From the NCBI GenBank assembly GCA_019694595.1, contig JAIBBQ010000054.1, positions 1 to 34,247 of the forward strand: a stretch of DNA of 34,247 nt, in the 5' to 3' direction. This stretch comes from Myxococcaceae bacterium (GTDB lineage: Bacteria > Myxococcota > Myxococcia > Myxococcales > Myxococcaceae). A program made the position numbers and the translations under genes. A model generated the notes under the pieces. The model was not told where the DNA came from and made no database searches. It was given only the letters and a program-made list of their open reading frames with translations. This document shows positions 25,045 to 33,244 of the stretch, one piece after another. Within the stretch, counting starts at the first letter, position 1. Each line of letters starts with the position of its first letter.

Positions 25045-25120
25045 GACTCTGAATTGCTGCCTCCGGCCGCCGTCGTTGGTAGGAGCGATGCCGACCCACC
25101 CCTCTCGCCGGAGCTTCCCG

Positions 25121-25693
25121 ATGACCCGCCTGCTCGCGCTCGTCTGCCTCGCCACCGCCCCGCTGGCCTTCGCCACCCCGAAGGACGACGTCTCGAAGCC
25201 GCTGAAGACGGTGGTGAACTCGGTCCGCTACGGCAAGGACGTGCTGGCCCTGAAGAACTTCGCCGGCGAGGCGCAGGGCAAGGAGCTGTGCCTCGACGCC
25301 TGGGACAAGGCGAGCGCGGATCAGAAGAAGACGTTCATCGAGCAGTTCCAGCTGCTCTTCGCGCGCATCGCCTTCCCCAAGATTCGCAAGAACTTCGAGA
25401 ACCTCGACACCGTGCTCTACGACGAGCCCACCGTCGAAGGGGACACCGCGGCCATCGCCTCGACCATCCTCATCAACCACCCGCTCAAGAAGCAGGAGCT
25501 CAAGGTGAAGTACCGCCTGCTCAAGTCGGGCAAGGACTGGAAGGTCATCGACGTCTCGGTGCTGGGCGACTCGATGCTCCAGGGCATCCGCGACGACCAG
25601 GTGCAGCCGCTCATCAAGGAGAGCGGCTTCGACGGCCTGCTCAAGGCGATGAAGGCCAAGAACGACGAGCTCAAGGACGTGGTGGTGAAGTAA
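25121..25693 (+). CDS. MlaC/Ttg2D-family periplasmic phospholipid-binding protein
   Basis: Periplasmic carrier that moves phospholipids between outer and inner membranes for the Mla ABC transporter. 190 residues from the ATG at 25121, with GGAG seven bases upstream and a clear signal peptide ([18 protein letters not shown], cut before TPK). An in-frame ATG at 25088 adds 11 residues; its AGGAG lies only two bases away. The MlaC pattern is seen in [37 protein letters not shown], and [20 protein letters not shown] with SMLQGIRD. No MlaA, B, D or E gene is in the window, so it is an orphan here. Its last 23 bases overlap the convergent glutathione transferase gene. Confidence 0.88.
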   Translation: MTRLLALVCLATAPLAFATPKDDVSKPLKTVVNSVRYGKDVLALKNFAGEAQGKELCLDAWDKASADQKKTFIEQFQLLFARIAFPKIRKNFENLDTVLYDEPTVEGDTAAIASTILINHPLKKQELKVKYRLLKSGKDWKVIDVSVLGDSMLQGIRDDQVQPLIKESGFDGLLKAMKAKNDELKDVVVK

Positions 25694-26327
25694 TCGGCCC
25701 GGCCGGTCGCTCCAGGGCGTGCCAGGCCCGGGCACTCGGTCGGTCCCAGGTCGCCGCGGCGTAGTCGGCCAGCGCACGAGGCACTTCGTCGCCGTTGAGC
25801 ACCAGCCGCTGCAGCGCGAGCGCCAGGTCGGCGTCGGCGATGCACCAGGCGCCGAAGAGAGAGCGCGCGCCGGGGGCGAGGCGGCCCGCGGCGTAGGCGA
25901 GCAGCGCGTCGGCGTCGGCCCGCGCGGCATCGGACAGCGGCGCGGTGACGCGCGCGCCCCAGAGCGAGCGCGACGGCCGCTCCGCGCGCAGCGCTTCGAA
26001 GCCGGTGCGCACATACCCTTGCACCTCGCGGCACTCGCCGCGCCGGGCGAGGTCCTCGGGGAAGAGGCGCGGGTGGCCCGGGTACGGGAAGTTCTCCGCG
26101 GCGTACTCGGCGATGGCCACCGACTCCGCGAGCCAGTACTCGCCCCGCTGCAGCGCGGGGATGCGGCCGGTGCGCGCGCCGAAGCCGGGCCGCCGGTGCT
26201 CGCCGCGCTCGAGCGAGAGCCCGCGCAGGGTGAAGGGCAGCTCCTTCTCGGTGAGCGCGATGAAGGCCGAGAAGGCCCAGGGACTGTCGAAGGTGTCGTC
26301 GACCCACAGCGTCAGCGGTTCGCTCAT
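25671..26327 (-). CDS. Glutathione S-transferase, YfcF-like
   Basis: 218 residues from the ATG at 26327, preceded by GAGGAA. The thioredoxin-like N-terminal domain reads [20 protein letters not shown] and contains SPWAFSA in place of the catalytic Ser/Cys helix start; [20 protein letters not shown] is the glutathione-binding cis-Pro and ES segment. The helical C-terminal domain has [20 protein letters not shown] followed by [17 protein letters not shown], closely like E. coli YfcF. YfcF has glutathione transferase and peroxidase activity against organic peroxides; that is family knowledge. It is the last gene of a four-gene minus-strand unit, 25 bases after DUF2252. Confidence 0.88.
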   Translation of the reverse strand: MSEPLTLWVDDTFDSPWAFSAFIALTEKELPFTLRGLSLERGEHRRPGFGARTGRIPALQRGEYWLAESVAIAEYAAENFPYPGHPRLFPEDLARRGECREVQGYVRTGFEALRAERPSRSLWGARVTAPLSDAARADADALLAYAAGRLAPGARSLFGAWCIADADLALALQRLVLNGDEVPRALADYAAATWDRPSARAWHALERPAGPITSPPRP

Positions 26328-26352
26328 GTGCGAGTTCCTCGAGAAGAGTCCG

Positions 26353-27453
26353 TCAGCCGACGGCAGCGCAGAAGTGCAGGAACACCTCGTGGTGCAGCCC
26401 GGCGAGGTGGCGGGCGAGCTCGAGCAGCGCGCGCCGCTCGGCCGCCGAGAAGCGCCGGGCGTGCGTGGCGGTGCGCGCGTGGACCTGCCCGGCCAGGAAG
26501 CCGAGGTGGTGAATCGCGCTCCGCTGCTCCGCACCTCGCAGGGTCTGCGCTTCGAGCTTGGCCTCTCCCGGCATCAGCGCGCGCGCCACCATCGAGCGCC
26601 CCAGCACCTGCACCGCGCCGAGGCCGAACGGCGGCGCCGGCAGCGCGGAGCGGAGCGCGGCGACCACCTCGGCGGCGCCGCGCGGGCATGCCTTCACGTC
26701 GAAGAGCCAGAGCGCGCCCCGCCGGCCCTCGGCGAGCACCACCAGCCGGGTGAGGCCCAGGGAGCCGGTGCCGGCCACGCGCCACGCCGCGTCGAGGAAC
26801 TCGAGCCTTCCGAGCGTGCGGCGCTCCTCGTCGGTCAACCGGGAGACGTGGCCCGGCATCGCCTCCAGCACGGCGCGGCGCAGGGCGGCGGGGGCCTTCG
26901 GCGTCTTGGGGCCCCGGCGGATGGCGCGGGCCTCGGGGTCGATGAGCTTCTCGAAGGTGCGCGACCCGTCTTCCGCGTCCTGCACGGCGGCGACGAGGAG
27001 CGACGGCGGACTCTGGCGCTTGCCGGACACGGCCTTCTGGTGGCCGTCGAGCGCCGCCTCGGCGAGAGACTGCACCTCGCGCCCGTCGACGCCCAGGCTC
27101 TCGCGCGCCAGCAGCACGCTGGTGAGCAGCCGCAGCACGTCGTGCGCCACCGGGCCCGAGCGCGTCTCGTCGAAGTCGTTGACGTGCAGGAGGAAGCGGC
27201 CCGGCTCGAGCCCCAGCACGCCGAAGTTCTCGAGGTGGAGGTCGCCCACCAGCGTGGCGGTGAACGACGGCGGCACCGCGCAGCTGCGCAGCGCACCGTC
27301 GAAGACGGGGAGCGCCCCGCGGAGGAAGGCGAAGGGCGAGGCGGCCATGCGCGCCCACTTCCGCTCGAGCAGCTCCGGCCGGGCGCGGCAGCGGGCCCGG
27401 TCCAGCGCCACCTGTCGCGCGGCGAGGGCCTGGGCGGAGGCCTTCGCGCTCAC
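26353..27453 (-). CDS. DUF2252 family protein
   Basis: 366 residues from a GTG that overlaps the preceding stop (GTGA). The family pattern is clear: KWARMAASPFAFLRG near residue 32, TLVGDLHLENFG near residue 67 and HVNDFDETRSGPVAHDVLRL near residue 90. The H-x-E-N and DFDE arrangement recalls the catalytic and metal-binding loops of aminoglycoside phosphotransferase-like kinases, so a kinase-like fold is often suspected; activity is unproven. A C-terminal helical part includes LWLFDVKACPRGAAEV (a VK strand) and HARTATHARRF. Members are common in actinobacteria and myxobacteria. Here it sits between the SDR and the glutathione transferase in one operon. Confidence 0.85.
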   Translation of the reverse strand: MSAKASAQALAARQVALDRARCRARPELLERKWARMAASPFAFLRGALPVFDGALRSCAVPPSFTATLVGDLHLENFGVLGLEPGRFLLHVNDFDETRSGPVAHDVLRLLTSVLLARESLGVDGREVQSLAEAALDGHQKAVSGKRQSPPSLLVAAVQDAEDGSRTFEKLIDPEARAIRRGPKTPKAPAALRRAVLEAMPGHVSRLTDEERRTLGRLEFLDAAWRVAGTGSLGLTRLVVLAEGRRGALWLFDVKACPRGAAEVVAALRSALPAPPFGLGAVQVLGRSMVARALMPGEAKLEAQTLRGAEQRSAIHHLGFLAGQVHARTATHARRFSAAERRALLELARHLAGLHHEVFLHFCAAVG

Positions 27454-28364
27454 TGGCCGAGCGCCCGGAAGCGCCGCAGCGTCTCCACCTCGTCGACGAG
27501 GAACTCGAAGCCGGTGGCCTTCTTGAAGGCGGTGGCGTCCACCACCACGGGGAACTTGAGGTGCTCGAGCGCGCCGCGCGGCAGCGACGGGAAGCCGAAG
27601 CGGCCGACGAGGAGCTTGAGCAGCGGCTCGGGCACGCTGACCGCGGTGCGCCCGGTGCCTTCGATGATGGTGGACAGGGGCAGCGGCGCGGGGCCGGCGA
27701 CGTTGAAGATGCCCTGCGGGCGCTTCTCGACCGCGAGCACGATGGCCTTGGCGGCGTCGGACTCGTCGAGGAACTGGAAGAGCGGGTCGTACCCGAGCAC
27801 CAGCGGCGCGCGGTGGCCGCGCAGGAAGCTGGCGAGGGTGCCCTGGCGCGAGGGCCCGAGCGTGTAGCAGAGCCGCAGCACGCTGGTGGTGTGGGGGCCG
27901 CGCCAGAGCGTGGTGCCGGCGTAGAGGTCGGCGGCGACGAGGTCGGCAAGCTCGGGGAAGGTGCCCAGCGACTGCGGCGGCTCTTCCTCCCGGTGGTAGA
28001 GCGCGAGGTCGGCGGCGGCGCCGTAGTACGTGTGGCGGCCGACGAAGACGACGTGCTTGGCCCCGTAGGCGTGGGCGTGCTCGAAGACGGCGCGGGTGCC
28101 GCCCAGGTTCATGCGGGTGCGCTCTTCGCCGGCCATCACCAGCGAGGTGACGGTGGCCATGTGCACCACCACGTCGGGGCGGAAGCGGCGGAAGACGTCT
28201 TCCGCGGCGCGCTTGCGCAGGTCGACCGCGTGGAGCGCGAGGCGCGGCGGCGCGCCCGGCCAGCTGCGGCGGTCGATGCCGGCGACCTGGTGGCCGTCGG
28301 CGAGGAGCAGCTCCACCACCTGGCGGGCGAGCCCCGAGGCGGCGCCGGCGACGAGGACCTTCAC
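27450..28364 (-). CDS. NAD-dependent epimerase/dehydratase-like SDR protein
   Basis: 304 residues from the GTG of a GTGA overlap. The N-terminal Rossmann motif is VLVAGAASGLARQVVELLLA, a slightly altered GxxGxxG, followed by an acidic end of strand two (GIDRRSW) suited to NAD(P). VVVHMATVTS and the NLGGTRAVFEHA helix are typical of extended SDR enzymes. The usual active-site YxxxK is not seen: after HTYYGAAADLALYHREE the matching helix reads ADLVAADLYAGTTLW, without Lys. It may be a binding or atypical member. It is cotranscribed with the acyltransferase and DUF2252, a context that suggests sterol-like or lipid-linked chemistry (inference). Confidence 0.85.
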   Translation of the reverse strand: MKVLVAGAASGLARQVVELLLADGHQVAGIDRRSWPGAPPRLALHAVDLRKRAAEDVFRRFRPDVVVHMATVTSLVMAGEERTRMNLGGTRAVFEHAHAYGAKHVVFVGRHTYYGAAADLALYHREEEPPQSLGTFPELADLVAADLYAGTTLWRGPHTTSVLRLCYTLGPSRQGTLASFLRGHRAPLVLGYDPLFQFLDESDAAKAIVLAVEKRPQGIFNVAGPAPLPLSTIIEGTGRTAVSVPEPLLKLLVGRFGFPSLPRGALEHLKFPVVVDATAFKKATGFEFLVDEVETLRRFRALGQ

Positions 28365-29185
28365 CGCGCGTCCTTCCGGTGCTTGGCCTCGTGGCGCTCG
28401 CGGCGGCCGTTCTCGATGAGCATGGCGATGCGGCGCTTCACCTGCTCGACGTAGCCGCCGATGACGCTGTCTTCCTCGGCGCCGGTGCCTTCGAAGTGCA
28501 TCGGCTCGCCGTAGTGCACCTCGAGGTTCACCGGCAGCGGCAGCGACACCAGGTACGGCGTGACGGGGATGTAGGGGACGCCCAAGAGCTTCCCCAGCGC
28601 CACCGCGTTGAAGATGGTGGGAATGGCCGCGCCGCCACCGAGGAAGCCGAAGGGGATGATGGGGCTCTTCGTCTTGAGCGCGAGGCGCATGAAGCCGGTG
28701 CCGAAGTCCACCAGCGAGTAGCGCTCGGTGTAGAGCTTGGCGGTGCCGCGGGCGCCTTCGGGGAAGACCATGAGGAGCCGCTCGTCGTGGAGCAGCGCCT
28801 CGGCGTGCTCCGGCAGGCCGGTGAGCTGCCCGGTGCGCGACGACCAGGTGGACGAGACGGGCAGCGCGTTGAGGAACTTCTCCGCCATGCCCTGGGCGAG
28901 GCGGGGCGGGTTCAGGTCGAAGAACATCGAGGCCAGCACCATGGCCCCGTCGATGGCCACGCCCCCGGAGTGGTTGCCGACCAGCATGCCGCGGCCCTTG
29001 GGGGGCACGTGCTCGAGGCCGAAGGCCTTCACCCGGAAGTAGTAGCGGTAGAGCGAGCCCAGGGCGGTGAAGAAGACCTTGAGGTGCTTCTTCGAGACGC
29101 CCCAGCGGTCGATGCCCAGGCCGTTGAAGCCCAGCTCCAGGGCGGCCACCCGCTCGTCGACGTCGAGACCCAGCATGCGATGCAT
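28361..29185 (-). CDS. PlsC-like phospholipid/glycerol acyltransferase
   Basis: 274 residues from the ATG at 29185. The family motifs are [19 protein letters not shown] (NHSGG...D, the longer-spaced form of the HX4D motif found in one bacterial subfamily), then [12 protein letters not shown] (FPEGxRG, binding the acceptor phosphate) and [14 protein letters not shown]. It should transfer an acyl chain to a lysophospholipid or related alcohol at the inner membrane. An N-terminal amphipathic part ([16 protein letters not shown]) precedes the domain. Its stop overlaps the SDR start as GTGA. A 12-bp palindrome lies five bases upstream of its start. Confidence 0.88.
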   Translation of the reverse strand: MHRMLGLDVDERVAALELGFNGLGIDRWGVSKKHLKVFFTALGSLYRYYFRVKAFGLEHVPPKGRGMLVGNHSGGVAIDGAMVLASMFFDLNPPRLAQGMAEKFLNALPVSSTWSSRTGQLTGLPEHAEALLHDERLLMVFPEGARGTAKLYTERYSLVDFGTGFMRLALKTKSPIIPFGFLGGGAAIPTIFNAVALGKLLGVPYIPVTPYLVSLPLPVNLEVHYGEPMHFEGTGAEEDSVIGGYVEQVKRRIAMLIENGRRERHEAKHRKDAR

Positions 29186-29189
29186 TGTG

Positions 29190-29201
29190 GGCGGATCCGC
29201 C
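29190..29201. promoter_or_regulatory. 12-bp perfect palindrome in short divergent promoter
   Basis: GGCGGATCCGCC lies in the 47-base gap between the divergent acyltransferase (start 29185) and PilZ-like (start 29233) genes. Its closeness to the acyltransferase start suggests an operator for a dimeric regulator or a leader hairpin. No regulator gene is adjacent. Random occurrence in GC-rich DNA is not excluded. Confidence 0.35.
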
Positions 29202-29232
29202 GCGGGTGGGAATGATTAGAGTGCGGCCGGAC

Positions 29233-29595
29233 ATGAGTGACTCCGAGCACGACGACCGGCGCAAGCACCAGCGCACGCCCCTGGCGATGCTGGTGCAGTT
29301 CCGGTTCAACACCTTCGAAGACTTCCTCGCGGAGTACTCGCTCAACATCTCGCCGGGTGGCATGTTCATCCGCACCGACGAGCCGCGCGAGGAAGGGTCC
29401 ATCATCTACCTCCAGTTCTCGCTCAAGGACGGCTCGCGCCTCATCGAGGGCATGGGGAAGGTGGTGCGGGTCAACCCGCCCGGCAGCCAGGTTGCCGGCA
29501 TGGGCGTCGAGTTCCTCAACTTCGACGACGAGTCGATGGCCCTCATCGAGGAGATCTGCCTCGCCAAGGGCACCGTCGGGCAGCCGAAGAACTGA
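29233..29595 (+). CDS. Small PilZ-like protein (TIGR02266-type)
   Basis: 120 residues from the ATG at 29233. The sequence is of the short PilZ-like kind found as many paralogues in Myxococcus (TIGR02266): RRKHQRTPLAMLVQFRF at residues 9-25, SLNISPGGMFIRTDEPREEG around 36-55, FSLKDGSRLIEGMGKVVRVN and GMGVEFLNFDDESMALIEEI. RxxxR (Arg10, Arg14) and NxSxxG (Asn38, Ser40, Gly43) are both kept, so cyclic di-GMP binding is possible; many TIGR02266 members have not been tested. Its stop is two bases before the start of the large lipoprotein gene, implying cotranscription. Confidence 0.85.
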   Translation: MSDSEHDDRRKHQRTPLAMLVQFRFNTFEDFLAEYSLNISPGGMFIRTDEPREEGSIIYLQFSLKDGSRLIEGMGKVVRVNPPGSQVAGMGVEFLNFDDESMALIEEICLAKGTVGQPKN

Positions 29596-29597
29596 CC

Positions 29598-31991
29598 ATG
29601 CGGCGCGCCCTCACCCTCCTCGGCCTCTCGCTCGCGGCGTGCAGCGTGGCCCCGGGCCGGGTGTCGGTGACGGGCGACTGTCCGGGCGCGGCGGTGGTGT
29701 CGGACGACACCACCGTGTACCGCTGCGACGGCGTCTGCCCGCTGCCGAGCCGTGCGACCGCGGTACACGGCGAGGCCCCCGCGAGGTGCGCCTTCGCCGG
29801 CTTCGACGGCGCCTGCACCGGCTCGGGCCCCTGCACGGTGGGCCCCGACAGCCCCGGGCTCTCGGCGGCCTTCGTGGCCTCGAAGACGCTGCGCTTCACC
29901 TTCGCCGGCCGCCCGCAAGACAACGCGGTGCTCTCGGTGGACGGCCTCGAGGACGCCACCTGCAGCCGCGGCTGTGAGCGGCAGGTGCAGCCGGGGGCCA
30001 CGGTGCGCATCGCGCCGGTGGGGGTGCCGCTGGCGACCTTCGCCTGGGGCGGCGCGTGCGCCACGGCCGCGGCGGAGTGCACCTTCACCGTCGCGGGCGA
30101 CACCGACGCCTCGCTCACCATGGGCGACCGCACCACCAAGGTGCTCACGCTCGACCGCACTGGCGAAGGCGCGGTGCACGTCGCGCCGCTGGACCTCACC
30201 TGCGCCGACCCACACTGCACCATCGGCGTGGAGCCCGGCACCGAGCTCACGCTGACCGCGCTCCCCGCGGCCGGTCACGCCTTCCGCGGCTGGTCGCTGC
30301 CCGACTGCCCGGACGCGGTCTGCCGCTTCGTCGTGCGCCAGGACACCACCGTGGCGAGCCGCTTCGTCGCCCAGCGCGACCTGTCGCTGTCCTTCACCGG
30401 GAACGGGGTGGTGGACTTCGGATCCCTGGCCGAGGCGTGTGACGGCGGGTGCACCCGGAGCTTCGACGACGGCACGCTGGTCGGCCTGCGCGCGACACCC
30501 GCGGAGGACTCCCGCCTCCTGGGCTTCAGCTTCGACTGCTCGGGCTTCCGGTGCGGGCTGACCATGAGCCAGGCGCGCAGCGTCGGCGTGGAGTTCAAGC
30601 GCGCGTACGGACCGCTGGAGAGCCTGCCCGAGGGCGTGGCCCTGAAGGACGTGGCGGTGGCGGACGACGACGGGGCGCTGGTGGTGGCGGGCTTCGTGAC
30701 CTCCACGGTGAGCCTGCGTGGCGTCACGGTTCCCCTCGTCCCTTCCGATGCGCCGCTCGACCTGGTGGTGGCGCGGCTGACGCCCGACGGCGGCGTGGCG
30801 TGGCTCACCCGGAGCCAGGGCCCCGACGGGGGCGGCGGCGGCCTCGAGCAGAAGGTGGTGCTGCGGCGCTCAGGGGACGTGGTGGTCTCCACCTCGCTCT
30901 CCGGCACGCTGTCCTTGCCCGGGCAACCGCCCATCTCCGCGGCCCCGATGGTCTCGACCTTCGCGCTGGTGGAGCTCGACGTGAGCGGCCAGGTGACGGC
31001 GAGCCTGTCGGCGGCGGGGCAGCAGCTCGAGCTGCGCTCGCTCCAGCGCACCGCGAGCGACACCGTGCTCGTCACGCTGGGCGTCTCCGGCACCGCGACC
31101 GTCGGGAGCGCGGTGCTCCAGGGGCCCGATGCGGGGTTCGACACGTTCCTGGTGGAGCTCGGCCCGCGGCTGGCGGTGCTGCGCTCCCAGCGGCTGGCCG
31201 CAGGTGCCGGGACTGCGTGGGGCGCGGTCTTCCCGGCGAGCGACGGAGGCTTCCTCGCGGTGGCTCGCTTCTCGGCGGTCGCCGACTTCGGATGTGGCTC
31301 GAGCCTCGACGCAGGCGTGCCGCTCGTGGGGGCGCTGTTCCTCGCGCAGCTGGACGACGGGCTGCAGTGCCTGCGCAGCCGCGGCGTCATCGCTGGACCC
31401 GCCACCGTCTTCTCCCCTCCGCGCTCCGCCATCGAGCTCCCGGGGGGCCGCTGGGTGGTGGGCACGACCCTCGCGCAGGGCAGCACCCAGGTGCTCGACA
31501 GCCAGGTCGACTCCACCGGACTGACGACGACCCTCTTCGCCTTCGACGACCTCGACCACCTGCTGTGGACCCAGAGCATCGACCTTCACCCGATGCTGAG
31601 TGCCGACTTCGCCGGCCCCCTGGCCTACGCCTACGACGCGCCGAGCGGGCTGCTGTACGCCACGACGGCGATGGTGGGCGGCCGCATCGGCTTCCCTGCG
31701 CAGCCAGCGCTGGATGGGCGGTGCCCCGACTCGACCGCCATGAGGTCCCAGACGGGGGTGGTCGCGGTGCGCGGGAGCGACGGCGCGCCGGCGTGGGCCA
31801 CCTGCTGGGGCTCGACGCTGCTCTACACGTTCGCGGGGTCCCACCCCTACGCGCTGCGCGCGACGCCGACCGGGGTGCTCGCGCTCGTCGACGCCCAGTG
31901 GAACACCCGCATCGGTGGGCGCGTGGTGTGGCCCGCGGCCGCGCCGGGCGACGAGTTCAACCACACGGCCCTGGTGTGGCTGACGCCGTGA
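29598..31991 (+). CDS. Large lipoprotein with Cys-rich InlB-like repeats and beta-propeller-like C-terminus
   Basis: 797 residues. MRRALTLLGLSLAAC ends in a good lipobox (LAAC). Three repeats of 60-70 residues follow (about 110-330), each with a pair of Cys and the pattern pGt-v-l-A-p-g-f-W...C...C-f-v, e.g. VEPGTELTLTALPAAGHAFR then GWSLPDCPDAVCRF; this resembles divergent InlB B-repeats. The C-terminal ~450 residues have repeated beta segments such as LDLVVARLTPDGGVAWLTR, FALVELDVSGQVTASLSA and TTLFAFDDLDHLLWTQ, as in SBBP-type or delta-60-type propeller proteins. A surface-exposed recognition or structural role is probable; no enzyme motif is seen. It follows the PilZ-like gene by two bases and precedes two permeases by 14. 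Confidence 0.85.
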   Translation: MRRALTLLGLSLAACSVAPGRVSVTGDCPGAAVVSDDTTVYRCDGVCPLPSRATAVHGEAPARCAFAGFDGACTGSGPCTVGPDSPGLSAAFVASKTLRFTFAGRPQDNAVLSVDGLEDATCSRGCERQVQPGATVRIAPVGVPLATFAWGGACATAAAECTFTVAGDTDASLTMGDRTTKVLTLDRTGEGAVHVAPLDLTCADPHCTIGVEPGTELTLTALPAAGHAFRGWSLPDCPDAVCRFVVRQDTTVASRFVAQRDLSLSFTGNGVVDFGSLAEACDGGCTRSFDDGTLVGLRATPAEDSRLLGFSFDCSGFRCGLTMSQARSVGVEFKRAYGPLESLPEGVALKDVAVADDDGALVVAGFVTSTVSLRGVTVPLVPSDAPLDLVVARLTPDGGVAWLTRSQGPDGGGGGLEQKVVLRRSGDVVVSTSLSGTLSLPGQPPISAAPMVSTFALVELDVSGQVTASLSAAGQQLELRSLQRTASDTVLVTLGVSGTATVGSAVLQGPDAGFDTFLVELGPRLAVLRSQRLAAGAGTAWGAVFPASDGGFLAVARFSAVADFGCGSSLDAGVPLVGALFLAQLDDGLQCLRSRGVIAGPATVFSPPRSAIELPGGRWVVGTTLAQGSTQVLDSQVDSTGLTTTLFAFDDLDHLLWTQSIDLHPMLSADFAGPLAYAYDAPSGLLYATTAMVGGRIGFPAQPALDGRCPDSTAMRSQTGVVAVRGSDGAPAWATCWGSTLLYTFAGSHPYALRATPTGVLALVDAQWNTRIGGRVVWPAAAPGDEFNHTALVWLTP

Positions 31992-32005
31992 GCGACGCGC
32001 GCTGA

Positions 32006-33244
32006 ATGGGCCTCCTCTCGCTCGCGCTGCGCAACGTCACCCGCAACCGCCGGCGCACGGTGATGGCGGTGGTGGCGGTCGGCCTGGGCGTGGCGACGCT
32101 GGTGGCGATGCGGGCCTTCATCGCCGGGCAGCAGGAGCTCTTCCTGCGAGGGCTGGTGCAGGGCCAGGTGGGCGCGCTGCAGATTCACCGCTCGGGCTAC
32201 GTCGACAGCATCGAGCGGCTGCCCCTGACGCTCGACCTGGAAGACGGCCCGGCGCTGCGGCAGAAGCTGCGCGCGGTGCGCGGGGTGACGGCGGTCGCCG
32301 GGCGCATCACCTTCGGGGCGATGCTGTCCACCGCGGGCGACGGCAAGACGGCGGTGCTGATGCTCACCGCGCTGGAGCCGAAGGAAGAGCGGGTGGTGTG
32401 CCCGCAGCGCTTCGCGTGGGTGGGCCAGGGCCGCGTCTTCGAGGACGACGCCGCGCGCGAGGCGTGGCTCAACGCCGACCTGGCGCGCAGCCTGGGCCTC
32501 ACCACCGCGCCGCAGCCCGACGAGGCGCAGTGGCCGGTGCTCCTGGCGAACGACCGCGACGGGCTCCTCAACGGCGAGGCGGTGGCGCTCACCGCGACGC
32601 TCCTGTCCACGCTCCCGGGCGACCGGCGCATGGGCTTCGTGCCGCTGGGGCTGGCGCAGCGGCTCCTGCGCATGGAAGGCCGGGTCACCGAGCTCGCGGT
32701 GGGCGTCGAGTCCTACGAGGACGTGCCGCGGGTGAAGCGCGAGCTCGAGGCGGCCCTGGGGCCCGGCTACGAGGTGCACACCTGGAAGGAGCTGCTCCCC
32801 TTCCTCGAAGGCCTGCTGGCGACGATGGACCTGACCTTCGGCTTCGCCATCGTGCTGCTGCTGGTGGTGGTGCTGCTCGGCCTGCTCAACGCGATGCTCA
32901 CCAACGTGCTGGAGCGGCGACGGGAAATCGGCACCCTGCTCGCCATCGGCATGCGCCGGGGCGCCCTGGTGCGGCTCTTCGTGCTGGAAGGCGCGGTCAC
33001 CGGCGCGCTGGGCGGGCTGCTCGGGGTGACGCTGGGCGCCGCCGCGGTGCTGGTGATGCACACCCGCGGGGTGAGCGTGCCGATTCCGGGCAGCGAGCTG
33101 CCGGCGATGATGTTCCCCCGCCTGGAGCCCGTGGTGCTGGCCATCGCCTTCGCGGTGGCGGCCGTGGGCGCGGCGGTGGCGACGCTGTGGCCGGCGGTGC
33201 GCGCGAGCCGGCTCAAGCCCATCGAGGCGCTGAGCGCGACATGA
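32006..33244 (+). CDS. FtsX/LolC-type ABC transporter permease
   Basis: 412 residues with the MacB/LolC topology: one helix at ~18-40, a large periplasmic domain (~41-270), and three helices near 275-300, 325-350 and 375-398. Conserved segments are LALRNVTRNRRRTVMAVVAV at the N-terminus, NAMLTNVLERRREIGTLLAI with GMRRGALVRLFVLEGAVTG (the coupling helix contacting the ATPase), and LWPAVRASRLKPIEALSA at the C-terminus. Such permeases move lipoproteins, antibiotics or peptides, or transmit force to periplasmic partners; no ATP-binding gene is in the window, so it probably lies downstream. No ribosome-binding site is obvious at this ATG. Confidence 0.9.
   Translation: MGLLSLALRNVTRNRRRTVMAVVAVGLGVATLVAMRAFIAGQQELFLRGLVQGQVGALQIHRSGYVDSIERLPLTLDLEDGPALRQKLRAVRGVTAVAGRITFGAMLSTAGDGKTAVLMLTALEPKEERVVCPQRFAWVGQGRVFEDDAAREAWLNADLARSLGLTTAPQPDEAQWPVLLANDRDGLLNGEAVALTATLLSTLPGDRRMGFVPLGLAQRLLRMEGRVTELAVGVESYEDVPRVKRELEAALGPGYEVHTWKELLPFLEGLLATMDLTFGFAIVLLLVVVLLGLLNAMLTNVLERRREIGTLLAIGMRRGALVRLFVLEGAVTGALGGLLGVTLGAAAVLVMHTRGVSVPIPGSELPAMMFPRLEPVVLAIAFAVAAVGAAVATLWPAVRASRLKPIEALSAT

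Noticed and set aside
24944-25120. SAM riboswitch upstream of metK
   Set aside because: The leader is short and shows only the inverted repeat and promoter-like words; no SAM-I, SAM-II or SAM-IV type core could be recognised by eye.
23768-26014. 748-residue extended metK frame
   Set aside because: MetK begins at the ATG at 24943 with its own ribosome-binding site; the upstream part overlaps mlaC and the glutathione transferase and has no MetK-like sequence.
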